Counted from the stretch's first letter, positions 42,116-51,999 are shown. The stretch is DNA of 64,000 bases from Wenyingzhuangia fucanilytica (GCF_001697185.1 NZ_CP014224.1:248001-312000); one strand, 5' to 3'. Notes: generated from the letters alone by a model not told the origin. Numbers and translations are program-made.

Positions 42116-44629
42116 ATGACATTAAAAAAACTTTTAAATATCAGTGTTTTGCTGACCGCTTTTTTAGCATTTAGTCAATCTAAAGTTAAAGGTGTTGTAG
42201 TAGATGTTGATGGAAATCCCTTAGCTTTTGCAAGCGTAATATTTAAGAATTCTACAGAAGGAACTGTTTCTGATGAAGATGGTGTTTTTTATCTGTCATC
42301 GCCTAATACACATAAAGAACTTCAGGTAAGTTATGTTGGTTTTGATAAGTTAACTGTTGGCATAGAAAAACAAAATCAATACTTTAAAATAGTTTTAAAA
42401 GAAAGTTCTAATCAACTACAAACAGTTACCATTGTTGCAGGTAGAATTCCTAAAAAAGGGAACCCGGCAATTGCGTTGTTAGAAAAAGTTTGGGCAAGGA
42501 AGAAAAGTAATGGTCTTAAAATGTTCCCAAATTATGAGTATGAGAAATATGAGAAAATCCAGTTTGATTTAAACAATATAGATTCTTCCTTTACAGAGCA
42601 AAAGATTTTTAAGGGAATGGAATTTGTTTTTGATCAAATAGATACGTCCAGGGTTTCTGGAAAAAACTTTTTACCTGTTTATATAAACGAGTCTGTTTAT
42701 AAGGTATATGGTAAAAACAAAGAGAATAATGAAGTTGTTAGAGAAGACTTAGTAGCCAACAAAAATTCTGGAATTGGAGCTGGTGAAGGGGTAACGACTT
42801 ATATTAAAGATTTGTATGTGGATTATAATATTTACGATGACTATATTCGTTTGTTTGGGAAAAGTTTTACCAGTCCTGTAGGAAAGTCTGGAGTAAACAC
42901 TTATAATTATGTTTTGGCAGATAGCGCTAATATTTCTGGTAAATGGTGTTACAATATTATTTACTATCCTATTCGTAAAAATGAACTGACTTTTAAAGGT
43001 GATATGTGGATTGCAGATACTGTTTTTGCTGTAAAAGACATTAATATGCAAGTTTCTAAAAGTGCAAATTTAAACTGGATTAAAGAAGTCTTTTTGGAGC
43101 GTGATTATAAGGTAGAAAATGATTCTGTAATACTTCCTGAAAAAGATTACATGATGGCGGATTTTAGTTTGCGCAAGAAAAAATCCTCTATGGGTGTTTT
43201 TGGAAAACGAACAACCTATTTTGATTCCTATAGTTTTAACAACCCTAAAAAAGAAGATTTTTACAAGAAAAAGTCTGATGTATTTGCCGATAGTATTTAT
43301 AATGCCACAGAAACATATTGGAAAACCCATAGGCAAGAAACATTGGATAAAAATGAACAAGGTATTTATACCATGTTAGATACTTTAAAAACAGTTCCAA
43401 AGTTTAAAAAGATATACAATTTGGGAGTTATTTTGGCCACTGGTTATGTGGAGTTTCCAAATTTTGATTACGGTCCAGTATTTTCCACTTTTGATTACAA
43501 TGATGTAGAAGGTGTTAGAATTAGAGTTGGAGGTAGAACTTACTTTGGGATAAATGATATGTGGAGAATTCAAGGATATACAGCTTATGGATTTAAAGAT
43601 CGTAGAGTAAAGTATGGATTGTCCTATAAATACATGTTTGATAAGCAAAAAAGATTGATTTTTGGAATAGGCCATAGAGATGATGTAGAGCAAACAGGAG
43701 CTGGGTTAACTACAAGTAACGATGTGCTAGGGAGAAGTTTTGCAACTTCTGGATTGTTTTCTAGCGGAGCTTCAAACTTGTTAACAGACGTGCAATTGAC
43801 TAATGTTTTTTTTAGTGCAGAACCTGTTGATAATATCAATTTTGAATTGAATTTTGTTCAAAGAAATTTAAAATCAGCCTCTCCAGCTTTTAGTTTGTCG
43901 TATATAGATGATAATGGAAATATCCAAAATAAAACACAACAAACAGAATTAGGTTTTGCAATAAAATATACTCCTAGAAGAAAAGTTTTTGGAAACGGAG
44001 TAGAACGTAAAAATGTAAATGATAATTTTCCTGTTTTTTATTTAAGTTATGCCAATGGTTTTGGAGCTTTATTTAACAGTGAATTTAATTATCAAAAATT
44101 ACAAATGTATTATAAACAGCCCTTTTATATTGGGGCTATTGGTAGAACTACCACAACTTTAGAGGTTGGTAAAACTTTTGGAGAAGCTTCTTTAGCACTT
44201 TTAAATATTGTGCCAGGGAATCAGTCTTTTTTTAATATCCAAAATACTTTTGGATTGTTAAATTATTATGAGTTTGTAACAGATACTTATGCATCACTTC
44301 ATTTTGAACATAATTTTAATGGTCGAGTTTTTGGTAAAATTCCTTTTTTAAGAAAGTTAAATCTTCGTGAAATTGTTGGAATAAAAGGAGCTTATGGAAC
44401 CATTTCACAATCAAATATCAATAGAAACTTACCTGCATTTCAATCTTTACCTTTTTTAAATCTTGAAGCAAAAACGATTGCCCCAAGTAAAATTTATTAT
44501 GAATACAATGTTGGAATTGATAATATATTAAAGGTTTTTAGATTGGATTTTTATTGGAGAGGGAATTATTTACACCATCCTAATGCTAATAAATTTGGGG
44601 TTAAAGGTTCTTTTGGATTTACTTTTTAA
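42116..44629 (+). CDS. DUF5686 outer-membrane protein with carboxypeptidase-regulatory domain
   Basis: An 837-residue exported protein. It has a signal peptide (LKKLLNISVLLTAFLAFS), a carboxypeptidase-regulatory-like beta-sandwich at about residues 22-98 (VKGVVVDVDGNPLAFASV), then the large DUF5686 region with YEKYEKIQFDLNNI and VLADSANISGKWCYNI. A C-terminal beta-barrel-like part ends in NKFGVKGSFGFTF with a terminal aromatic. The family is frequent in Bacteroidota and has no established function. Its ATG follows the pdhB terminator by only 5 bases, so its promoter must lie within or before that hairpin. Confidence 0.88.
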   Translation: MTLKKLLNISVLLTAFLAFSQSKVKGVVVDVDGNPLAFASVIFKNSTEGTVSDEDGVFYLSSPNTHKELQVSYVGFDKLTVGIEKQNQYFKIVLKESSNQLQTVTIVAGRIPKKGNPAIALLEKVWARKKSNGLKMFPNYEYEKYEKIQFDLNNIDSSFTEQKIFKGMEFVFDQIDTSRVSGKNFLPVYINESVYKVYGKNKENNEVVREDLVANKNSGIGAGEGVTTYIKDLYVDYNIYDDYIRLFGKSFTSPVGKSGVNTYNYVLADSANISGKWCYNIIYYPIRKNELTFKGDMWIADTVFAVKDINMQVSKSANLNWIKEVFLERDYKVENDSVILPEKDYMMADFSLRKKKSSMGVFGKRTTYFDSYSFNNPKKEDFYKKKSDVFADSIYNATETYWKTHRQETLDKNEQGIYTMLDTLKTVPKFKKIYNLGVILATGYVEFPNFDYGPVFSTFDYNDVEGVRIRVGGRTYFGINDMWRIQGYTAYGFKDRRVKYGLSYKYMFDKQKRLIFGIGHRDDVEQTGAGLTTSNDVLGRSFATSGLFSSGASNLLTDVQLTNVFFSAEPVDNINFELNFVQRNLKSASPAFSLSYIDDNGNIQNKTQQTELGFAIKYTPRRKVFGNGVERKNVNDNFPVFYLSYANGFGALFNSEFNYQKLQMYYKQPFYIGAIGRTTTTLEVGKTFGEASLALLNIVPGNQSFFNIQNTFGLLNYYEFVTDTYASLHFEHNFNGRVFGKIPFLRKLNLREIVGIKGAYGTISQSNINRNLPAFQSLPFLNLEAKTIAPSKIYYEYNVGIDNILKVFRLDFYWRGNYLHHPNANKFGVKGSFGFTF

Positions 44630-44631
44630 TA

Positions 44632-44658
44632 TTGAAGTTTTTTTTATTTGTACTTTTG
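44632..44658 (+). promoter_or_regulatory. Promoter of the Mn-dependent pyrophosphatase gene
   Basis: TACTTTTG at 44651-44658 fits the -7 consensus; TTG at 44632-44634 is 16 bases upstream. The start site would be near 44665, about 30 bases before the ATG. Confidence 0.6.
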
Positions 44659-44695
44659 TGCCTTGAAAAATTAAACTTACTTAACTTAATTATAT

Positions 44696-45610
44696 ATGGC
44701 ATTAAAAATTTTTGGACATAGGTCACCAGATACAGATGCAACTGCATCAGCAATTGTATGGGCTTGGTATTTAAATCAACAAGGAGTAGAGGCTAAACCT
44801 TACGTGTTAGGAACTCCAAATACAGAAGCACTTTTCGTGTTAAAGCACTGGGGTTTTGAAGTACCAGAGTTATTAACATCTGTGTCTAAAAATGATGAGG
44901 TTATTATTGTAGATACTAATAATCCGGAGGAGTTGTTTGAAAACATTAATGAAACTAAAATTCACCAAATTATAGATCATCATAAATTGGTTGGAGGAAT
45001 ACAAACAGCTGAGCCAATTGATATTACTATTAAGCCTTTAGCTTCTACAGCATCTGTAATGTATCTAATTTTAGGGTCTGAAGAAGTAGAAGATTTGCCG
45101 AATGAAATTGCTGGTTTAATGTTGTCTTGTATTATTTCTGATACTTTAGAATTCCGTAGTCCTACAACTACCGAAGATGATAAAATGATGGCTGAGCATT
45201 TGGCTTTTAAGTTAGGATTAGATATCAATGAGTATGCAACAAAAATGTTTGAAGCAAAGTCTGATATTTCTGCTTTTTCTGATGAAGAGTTAATTAAAAT
45301 GGATAGTAAAAAATATGAAGCAAGTGGAAATAAATACAGAGTATCTGTATTAGAAACCACAAGTCCGAATATTGTTTTAGAAAGAAAAGACACTATTTTG
45401 TTAGCAATGGAAGCTATAAAGGTGAAAGAAGAATTAGATGAGGTACTATTATTTGTTGTTGATATTTTAAAAGAAGAATCAACATTGTTTGTGCCAAATG
45501 ATGTGGTAAAACAAGTAGCAGAATCTAAGTTCAACGCAACAGTAACAAGTGATTTAGTTGTACTACCTGGTGTAGTATCTCGTAAAAAACAAATAATTCC
45601 AGTGTTGTAA
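44696..45610 (+). CDS. ppaC: Manganese-dependent inorganic pyrophosphatase
   Basis: A 304-residue family II pyrophosphatase of the DHH superfamily. Metal-binding motifs: FGHRSPDTDATASAIVWAW, IIVDTNNPEEL and the DHH motif in HQIIDHHKLVGG. The C-terminal DHHA2-like domain ends GVVSRKKQIIPVL, containing the SRKKQ substrate motif. The usual HxPDxD motif reads HRSPDTDA, as in most members. It is a single gene between a promoter and a terminator, and pulls biosynthetic reactions by hydrolysing pyrophosphate. Confidence 0.95.
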   Translation: MALKIFGHRSPDTDATASAIVWAWYLNQQGVEAKPYVLGTPNTEALFVLKHWGFEVPELLTSVSKNDEVIIVDTNNPEELFENINETKIHQIIDHHKLVGGIQTAEPIDITIKPLASTASVMYLILGSEEVEDLPNEIAGLMLSCIISDTLEFRSPTTTEDDKMMAEHLAFKLGLDINEYATKMFEAKSDISAFSDEELIKMDSKKYEASGNKYRVSVLETTSPNIVLERKDTILLAMEAIKVKEELDEVLLFVVDILKEESTLFVPNDVVKQVAESKFNATVTSDLVVLPGVVSRKKQIIPVL

Positions 45611-45630
45611 TAGGTAACAATCTTAAATAA

Positions 45631-45663
45631 AAAAGTCCAGCTAGTTTATAGTTGGACTTTTTT
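45631..45663 (+). terminator. Terminator after ppaC, possibly bidirectional
   Basis: Stem AAAAGTCCAGCTA/TAGTTGGACTTTT (one G-U) with a T-run. It lies between convergent ppaC and the deoxynucleoside kinase gene and could stop both transcripts. Confidence 0.85.
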
Positions 45664-45698
45664 ATTTGATGTTGTTTTATAGTTGTAAAGTTTTGATT

Positions 45699-46313
45699 TT
45701 AAAACAAACCATGCACCTGTGCATCAATTCGGTCAATAATTTGTCCTAAATCTTCTGGGTTCGTTACATAATCAAGATTATCGATATCAATAATTAACTT
45801 TTTTCCTTTGTCATAAGAAGTAATCCAAGCTTCGTATCTTTCATTTAACCTACTTAAATAATCAATGTTGATAGAGCTTTCGTATTCACGTCCTCTTTTG
45901 TGAATTTGTCCTACCAAAGTTTTGATGTCAGCTCTTAAATAAACCAATAAATCTGGAGGAGTAACCAAGTTTTCCATCAATTCAAATAATTGGCTATAGT
46001 TGTTAAAATCTCTATTGGTTAGTAAGCCCATAGCATGTAAGTTAGGAGCAAAAATTTTGGCGTCTTCGTAAATGGTTCTGTCTTGAATAATGTTTTTACC
46101 GCTTTTTTGAATTTTTAGAATTTGTTCAAAACGAGTGTTTAAGAAATAAACTTGTAGGTTAAAAGACCAACGTTCCATTTCGTTGTAAAAATCATCTAAA
46201 TATGGATTGTCTTCAACACTTTCAAAATGCGCATCCCACTTATAGTGTTTTGCTAAAAGTTCTGTTAAGGTAGTTTTACCTGCTCCAATATTACCGGCAA
46301 TTGCTATGTGCAT
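45699..46313 (-). CDS. Deoxynucleoside kinase
   Basis: A 204-residue P-loop kinase of the deoxyguanosine/deoxyadenosine kinase type. The P-loop is AIAGNIGAGKTTLTE; then FESVEDNPYLDDFY, the DRS-like catalytic motif IQDRTIYEDAKIF, and the LID Arg region VGQIHKRGREYE. It salvages deoxynucleosides in the cytosol; which base it prefers cannot be read. It follows a secreted-protein gene by 29 bases on the same strand. Confidence 0.93.
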   Translation of the reverse strand: MHIAIAGNIGAGKTTLTELLAKHYKWDAHFESVEDNPYLDDFYNEMERWSFNLQVYFLNTRFEQILKIQKSGKNIIQDRTIYEDAKIFAPNLHAMGLLTNRDFNNYSQLFELMENLVTPPDLLVYLRADIKTLVGQIHKRGREYESSINIDYLSRLNERYEAWITSYDKGKKLIIDIDNLDYVTNPEDLGQIIDRIDAQVHGLF

Positions 46314-46342
46314 AAGACTATGTGTTTAAACGCTAAAAATAG

Positions 46343-47056
46343 TTAATTTTTAGGAATAGGAAGAGCGTAGATGTTGTTCTCCTTAAAAAAATAGAGTTTA
46401 TTGTTAATTACCTCAAATGATTCAATATTACTAGGTGTAGATAGTGTTTCATTATTTTTATGATATAATTTTCTCTCTTTGATATAATAAGTCTTGATGA
46501 GCGATTTTGGCAAAATGATATTTTCGGTATTAAAAACGTCTTCTTTTCTGGCTAGGAAGTTATATTTTGTGAGTTGATTTTTAGAATCAAGCACTAACGC
46601 TTGGTTTAAGTTTCCTTTTAACTCAACAATGTTTTCTTTTATAGGGATAGAGCTAATTTCTGTTTTTTGTGTTTTAAAATTGTAGAGTTTAATCATCATG
46701 TTGATGTTGTCATACAGCCAGATTTTATCTTTACTAGCATTGGAAATTAATTCTGTGCCAATAGGAACCTCAAATTGAGTAATAAAACTTAGTTGATTGT
46801 CTAATAAAATTACCTTATTAAAAAACTTATAGAGTAATAATATTTGTAATGGGTTACTGATGTCAACTACGTCTGGAATTCCGTATTCTACGTTTTTGTA
46901 ATCGTTTTTTAAACCGCTTTTATGAAGTGCATCGTTTTGTAAATAATAACAATTTTCATAGATGTCTACACCTACAAATTTAGTTGCATTTTTAATGATT
47001 GCTTCTTGACAAAAGCAGTTTAAACAACAAAAGAATAGAAAAATCCAAAGTTTCAT
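46343..47056 (-). CDS. Small secreted protein, family not recognised
   Basis: A 237-residue protein with an N-terminal signal (KLWIFLFFCCLNCFC, cleaved before QEA). I do not recognise it. The mature part is beta-rich, with recurring short strands around positions such as DKIWLYDNINMMIKLYNFKT and KLYFFKENNIYALPI, reminiscent of a beta-propeller sensor. The start at 47056 avoids an in-frame extension that would overlap the proline-dehydrogenase stop and bury the signal peptide. It lies 13 bases downstream of that gene, so co-transcription is likely; its job is unknown. Confidence 0.75.
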   Translation of the reverse strand: MKLWIFLFFCCLNCFCQEAIIKNATKFVGVDIYENCYYLQNDALHKSGLKNDYKNVEYGIPDVVDISNPLQILLLYKFFNKVILLDNQLSFITQFEVPIGTELISNASKDKIWLYDNINMMIKLYNFKTQKTEISSIPIKENIVELKGNLNQALVLDSKNQLTKYNFLARKEDVFNTENIILPKSLIKTYYIKERKLYHKNNETLSTPSNIESFEVINNKLYFFKENNIYALPIPKN

Positions 47057-47069
47057 ATTCAAATATAAA

Positions 47070-50000
47070 CTAATAAATTTTAGGTTTTTCATTTGGGTTG
47101 TATTCAACCCCCATTAAATTACCATATCTGTGATAATTGTGAGAATAACTTTGTTCAATTAAATAATTCAAAAGTTCAATACGCCCACTATTTCTAGGTT
47201 CATAATTGTAGACGTGAATCGCATTTTGATGACATCTAATTAAAAAATGGTCAGACAAAACACCTAAGGCTCTTACACAGGTAAAATCTTTAGGGTGATG
47301 TTTTAAGGCATTACCACAAGTGTCTTTAATCAACGGAATATTTAAAAATTCAGCAATGTACTCTACCTTTTCTATATGTCTTTGAGGGGTGTGTACATCA
47401 TATAATAGGAGTATTTCTTTATAGGTAGTGTAACTACAAATATTGTATTGCCCACGTAAGTTTACATAGTCTATTTTTTTGCTAAATAATTCATCATACC
47501 ATTTTTGATAATCTTCTTTCCAATCTGTGGTTTTAGATTTAATATTGGTAAACTGTAAAACATAATTAATTCCACCCGCTTTCATTCCAAATCCAAAACA
47601 AGAAGCTTTAATTCCTCCAAAAGGTTGTCTTTGTACAATAGCTCCAGTGGTAGATCGGTTAACATATTTGTTTCCGGCTTCTATATGATTGTTCCAATAT
47701 TCAATTTCATTATCATCTAAAGATTCAATTCCTGCAGTTAAACCATAATCAACATTGTTGGCTATTTCCACAGCATGTTTTAAATCATTGGCTTTCATTA
47801 CCGATAAAATAGGGCCAAATAATTCATTTTGATAAGGATAGTCATCAGTAGTAACATCCCAAATAATTCCTGGTGTTAACATGTGGTTTCCATTTAACCT
47901 AGGTTTTACCAACCATTGGTTGTCTGATGTATTTTGGATTACATGTTTTATTTTTTCAGAAATAGGTACGGCTAAGGGACCAACTTCTGTAGAAAAATCC
48001 CAAGGATTTCCAAAAACTTTACTTAGAGCAGCATCTTTTAATAAAGTTTTAAATTCTTGATCATTAAAAACATCTTCGGTTAAAATTAATAAAGAGGTAG
48101 CAGAACATTTTTGACCAGCATTACCAAATGCAGATTGAACAATGTTGATACAAGCTTGTTCTTTGTCTGCTAAACTGGTTACAATAGTACTGTTTTTTCC
48201 TCCAGTTTCTGCGTATAAATTTAATTGAGGATTTCTTTCTAATAAGAAATGAGCTGTTTCGGTTCCTCCAGTTAAAATAACAGCATCAAAAATATTTCCT
48301 GTGCTTAAAAAATCATCTAAAATACTTTCTTCACAAGGTAAAAAGTAAAGAGCATCTTTAGGAATACCAGCCTCCCATAAACATTTACAGGTTAAGTAGG
48401 CACATGCAGAAGCGTTTGTTGAGGGTTTTAAAATCACTTTTTTTCCTGCTGCTAATGATGCTAAAGCCCCACCAATAGGAATGGCTATAGGAAAGTTCCA
48501 TGGAGATAATACTAGGTTAATTCCTTCGTCATCACTTGTAAACTCTTTGGCTATTTCTAAACTACTTTCTGCATAAAAATTGGCAAAGTCTATTGCTTCT
48601 GATACCTCTACATCTACTTCTTTTACTGTTTTTCCTAATTCTGCTACGGCAACTCCAATTAAATCAGCTCTGTTTTTTTCAATTTCTACAGCAGCTTTTT
48701 TTAGTAGATGTACTCTTTGTTCTACCGTAAAACTTTGCCATTCTGTTCTGTTTTCAATAGCTTTTTGATAATCTTCTTTTAAAGACATTTCGTAATCCCA
48801 AGGAGGAGTACCAGACCAGTTACTAACTTTTACGGTATATCTTTCGTGTTGGTCTAAGTCACCTATTACTGGAATAGTTGTTCCAATAATGTTTTCGGGA
48901 GTTTTCCAATCGGTTTTAATTTTTTGAGCCCATGCAATGTTTTGAGGTAAATTCCAATCCGTATTTGGTACGTTTTGAAATCCTTCCATCAATGTAGGGT
49001 TCTCATTATTTCTGTCTTGTTTTCTGTTAGGATTGGTGTTTAAGTTTTCCATTAAAGAAATAGATTTTAAGAATTCTTCTTTTAAACTATCCCATTTTGG
49101 AGAACCTACTTTTAAGTCATAACCTTCTTTTAAAAAATTTCCTTCTTGTGTCCCTTCATCTAGTCGTCTAACCAAATAAGCAATGGCTGCACTGTATTGA
49201 TTTTCTTTAACAGTAGGAGTGTAGAGTAATAGACTTACTTTTTCTGCTAATAGATTATCTACTGTTTGGTTGGCCATTCCTTCTAACATTTCAAAATCAA
49301 CACAATCTTCTAGTTGATTTTGTTTTACCAATTGTAAAGCAAAAGAAATGTCAAAAATATTGTGTGATGCCACACCAACGTTTACTACTCTTGCCGATTG
49401 TGCTGTAAGCATTTCGGATAATATTTTTTTATAATTGGCATCTGTTTCTGCTTTGCTACTATAAGTAGCTAGTGGCCAATCTTCAATAGAAGCTTCGGTC
49501 ATTTCCATTTCCATATTAGCTCCCTTTACCAATCTTACTTTTACAGATGATCCTCCATTGTTTACACGTTCATTAGCCCATTTATAAAGTTTTCTGTAGT
49601 AATGAATCATTTCGGGAATGTAAGCCTGTAAAACAATTCCTGCTCTAATATTTTTATATTCGGGTAAAGACAAGGTTTTGATAAAAACATTAAAAGTGAT
49701 TTCTAAATCTTTGTATTCCTCCATGTCTAGGTTTACAAATTTTTGAACTCCAGTTTCTTTTTCAATTTTTAAAATTTCATCATAAAACATAGAAAGCCTA
49801 GTAGATAATTTTTCAACTGTGTCTTCGTGTGCTAAAGAGGAAATTTGAGAAAAAATGGTAGATATCTTAATAGAGATATAGTTTACATCTTTTCTATTTA
49901 GTAATGTTAAATATCCTAAAATTCTTTTCTGAGCTTCATCTTCACCAATTAGTGCTTCTCCAATAAGATTTACATTTAAGGTGATGTTTTGTTCTTTTCT

Positions 50001-50390
50001 TTTTTGAGCGTGTTTTTTAAATTTTTTACTGTTGATAAAAAAAACAACATCACTAGAAGTGGCTTGAATCTTTTTTAACATGATGGAAACACTAAAAGTA
50101 GGAGTGATTTTTCCTACTACTGCAAAAACTTTTAACAAAAGATTCTCTATAGGTGTAAAAAGAACTTGATAGTTTTTGTGGGTTTTTAGTAGAAAGATAA
50201 CGTGATTTGCTACTTTTTTATAATTTTTAGATCGGAAGGCAACATCCATCATTTGTATTAAAAAATGTTTGGACTCTGGAACTTCTATAATCGTTTTAAG
50301 CCGATCTGCAAATGGATTTTTTACAGTCGTTGTTCGTTGGGTTTGTAATTTTTTTGCTAATCCTAGGGTGTTTTGTATTTGTTTCTCCAT
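47070..50390 (-). CDS. Bifunctional proline dehydrogenase/L-glutamate gamma-semialdehyde dehydrogenase
   Basis: A 1106-residue fusion for proline catabolism to glutamate. The N-terminal ~440 residues form the FAD-dependent proline dehydrogenase barrel (VRLVKGANMEMEMTEASIED, VGVASHNIFDISFAL, FEMLEGMANQ). The remainder includes an aldehyde dehydrogenase domain at about residues 530-985 with NLVLSPWNFPIAIPIGGALA, YAETGGKNS (Glu) and GNAGQKCSATS (catalytic Cys). A C-terminal ~115 residues beyond the dehydrogenase (from GQYNICSYTTYKEI) look like the ALDH-like tail of long fusions. There is no N-terminal ribbon-helix-helix, so it is not an autoregulatory PutA. Confidence 0.92.
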   Translation of the reverse strand: MEKQIQNTLGLAKKLQTQRTTTVKNPFADRLKTIIEVPESKHFLIQMMDVAFRSKNYKKVANHVIFLLKTHKNYQVLFTPIENLLLKVFAVVGKITPTFSVSIMLKKIQATSSDVVFFINSKKFKKHAQKRKEQNITLNVNLIGEALIGEDEAQKRILGYLTLLNRKDVNYISIKISTIFSQISSLAHEDTVEKLSTRLSMFYDEILKIEKETGVQKFVNLDMEEYKDLEITFNVFIKTLSLPEYKNIRAGIVLQAYIPEMIHYYRKLYKWANERVNNGGSSVKVRLVKGANMEMEMTEASIEDWPLATYSSKAETDANYKKILSEMLTAQSARVVNVGVASHNIFDISFALQLVKQNQLEDCVDFEMLEGMANQTVDNLLAEKVSLLLYTPTVKENQYSAAIAYLVRRLDEGTQEGNFLKEGYDLKVGSPKWDSLKEEFLKSISLMENLNTNPNRKQDRNNENPTLMEGFQNVPNTDWNLPQNIAWAQKIKTDWKTPENIIGTTIPVIGDLDQHERYTVKVSNWSGTPPWDYEMSLKEDYQKAIENRTEWQSFTVEQRVHLLKKAAVEIEKNRADLIGVAVAELGKTVKEVDVEVSEAIDFANFYAESSLEIAKEFTSDDEGINLVLSPWNFPIAIPIGGALASLAAGKKVILKPSTNASACAYLTCKCLWEAGIPKDALYFLPCEESILDDFLSTGNIFDAVILTGGTETAHFLLERNPQLNLYAETGGKNSTIVTSLADKEQACINIVQSAFGNAGQKCSATSLLILTEDVFNDQEFKTLLKDAALSKVFGNPWDFSTEVGPLAVPISEKIKHVIQNTSDNQWLVKPRLNGNHMLTPGIIWDVTTDDYPYQNELFGPILSVMKANDLKHAVEIANNVDYGLTAGIESLDDNEIEYWNNHIEAGNKYVNRSTTGAIVQRQPFGGIKASCFGFGMKAGGINYVLQFTNIKSKTTDWKEDYQKWYDELFSKKIDYVNLRGQYNICSYTTYKEILLLYDVHTPQRHIEKVEYIAEFLNIPLIKDTCGNALKHHPKDFTCVRALGVLSDHFLIRCHQNAIHVYNYEPRNSGRIELLNYLIEQSYSHNYHRYGNLMGVEYNPNEKPKIY

Positions 50391-50430
50391 ATCCCATTAA
50401 GTTATATAAAACGTAATGGATAGCCAAACA

Positions 50431-50462
50431 AAAAGCCTTTACAATTAATTGTAAAGGCTTTT
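50431..50462 (-). terminator. Terminator downstream of metK
   Basis: A perfect 32-base palindrome (AAAAGCCTTTACAATT and its complement). The - strand continues into T-rich sequence. It separates metK from the proline-catabolism gene. Confidence 0.85.
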
Positions 50463-50482
50463 GTAAATGTATGTTAATGCTT

Positions 50483-51736
50483 TTATAAGTTAAAAGCTTT
50501 TTTAACTTGGTCTACATAGTCTAATTTTTCCCATGTAAAAGTTTCTACTTTTATTTCTTTTCTTCCTTCGTAAGGAGATTCAAAAACCACAGTTTTTACT
50601 TCTGGAGTACGTCCCATATGTCCGTAAGCTGCAGTTTCGGTATAAATTGGGTTACGTAATTTTAATCTGCTTTCAATAGCAAATGGTCTCATGTCAAAAA
50701 TAGAAGAAACTATTTCTGCAATTTGTCCATCTGTTAAATCAATTTTACTAGTTCCGTAAGTGTTTACAAAAATCCCCATAGGTTCAACAACTCCAATAGC
50801 ATAAGAAACTTGAACTAAAATTTCAGAAGCTACTCCAGCAGCAACCAAGTTTTTAGCAATATGACGAGTTGCATAAGCAGCAGAACGGTCTACTTTACTA
50901 GGGTCTTTTCCAGAAAATGCACCTCCACCGTGAGCTCCTTTACCACCGTAAGTATCAACAATAATTTTACGACCAGTTAAACCAGCATCTCCATGAGGGC
51001 CACCAATTACAAATTTACCTGTTGGGTTGATGTGGAACTTGATATCATCACCAAATAAAGCTTGTGTATCTGCATCAAAACTAGCTTTAACTCTAGGAAT
51101 TAAAATATTAATGATGTCTGATTTTATTTTGGCTAACATAGCTTCATCTTCATCAAAATCATCATGTTGCGTAGAAACTACAATAGCATCAATACGCTCT
51201 GGCTTGTTATCATCAGAATATTGTAATGTTACTTGTGCTTTTGCATCAGGACGTAAATAAGTAATGTCTTTCATTTCTCTACGTAAAGCTGCTAATTCTT
51301 TTAACAAACGATGAGAAATTTCTAAAGCCAAAGGCATATAGTTTTCTGTTTCGTTAGTTGCGTAACCAAACATCATTCCTTGGTCACCTGCACCTTGCTC
51401 TTCTTTACTCGCTCTATCAACTCCTTGGTTGATGTCTTGAGATTGTTCATGGATAGCAGATAATACTCCACAAGAATTTCCATCAAATTGATATTCACCT
51501 TTTGTGTATCCAATTTTGTTGATGGTGTCTCTGGCAATTTGCTGTACATCTAAATATGCTTTAGATTTTACTTCTCCAGCCAATACTACTTGACCAGTAG
51601 TTACTAAAGTTTCACAAGCTACTTTAGAATCTGGATCATAAGCCAAAAAGTGATCAATTAATGCATCAGAAATTTGATCTGCAATCTTATCTGGGTGTCC
51701 TTCTGAAACGGATTCAGAGGTAAATAAATATGACAT
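50483..51736 (-). CDS. metK: S-adenosylmethionine synthase
   Basis: A 417-residue enzyme making SAM from methionine and ATP. Motifs: [36 protein letters not shown] (ATP-binding GAGDQG), [18 protein letters not shown] and [15 protein letters not shown]. The acidic insert near residue 210 ([19 protein letters not shown]) is typical of Bacteroidota MetK. Its ~145-base 5' UTR contains a SAM-II riboswitch, so SAM should repress it. Confidence 0.97.
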   Translation of the reverse strand: MSYLFTSESVSEGHPDKIADQISDALIDHFLAYDPDSKVACETLVTTGQVVLAGEVKSKAYLDVQQIARDTINKIGYTKGEYQFDGNSCGVLSAIHEQSQDINQGVDRASKEEQGAGDQGMMFGYATNETENYMPLALEISHRLLKELAALRREMKDITYLRPDAKAQVTLQYSDDNKPERIDAIVVSTQHDDFDEDEAMLAKIKSDIINILIPRVKASFDADTQALFGDDIKFHINPTGKFVIGGPHGDAGLTGRKIIVDTYGGKGAHGGGAFSGKDPSKVDRSAAYATRHIAKNLVAAGVASEILVQVSYAIGVVEPMGIFVNTYGTSKIDLTDGQIAEIVSSIFDMRPFAIESRLKLRNPIYTETAAYGHMGRTPEVKTVVFESPYEGRKEIKVETFTWEKLDYVDQVKKAFNL

Positions 51737-51786
51737 ATCTATTTGTGTTTTATATTTAATATTTATTATGCTGAATGCCTTGGTCG

Positions 51787-51816
51787 GCTAAAGAAGTAGA
51801 TAATTACTGCTTTAGC
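51787..51816 (-). promoter_or_regulatory. Hairpin competing with the SAM-II riboswitch 3' core
   Basis: On the - strand, GCTAAAGCAGTA (51816-51805) can pair with TACTTCTTTAGC (51798-51787), 11 of 12 positions, 6-base loop. The first arm is the conserved GCTAAAG tail of the riboswitch plus its P2a strand, so this hairpin and the SAM-bound pseudoknot are mutually exclusive. No T-tract follows it. Confidence 0.7.
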
Positions 51817-51880
51817 TCTTTATTTCTTACAATAATAATTGTAAAAGAGGTGGCAATCAGTTCAAATCTTTCCCCTTTTT
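51804..51880 (-). promoter_or_regulatory. SAM-II riboswitch upstream of metK
   Basis: On the - strand, P1 is AAAAGGGG (51879-51872) with CCTCTTTT (51850-51843), eight pairs with one G-U. L1 holds the conserved GATTTG, then ACTG and ATTGC. The 3' tail has the conserved GCTAAAG (51816-51810), followed by CAGT (51809-51806) that pairs with ACTG in L1. This matches the SAM-II H-type pseudoknot (Rfam SAM_alpha). The loop between P1 and the tail is longer than usual and holds a small hairpin ACAAT/ATTGT. The switch would sense SAM and repress metK. Confidence 0.82.
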
Positions 51881-51887
51881 GTGGCGA

Positions 51888-51895
51888 CAAAATTA
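51888..51895 (-). promoter_or_regulatory. -7 promoter element for metK
   Basis: On the - strand TAATTTTG matches TAnnTTTG and lies directly before the riboswitch P1 strand, giving a start site close to 51881. Confidence 0.6.
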
Positions 51896-51999
51896 TAAAA
51901 AAGAAATGGAATAGGAGTTGTTAAAATTGTCTTTCTTTTTTTTGAATTTTTATAAGATGATTTGATGTATGTAGATTATAGAGTTGCAAAAGGGTTTTA

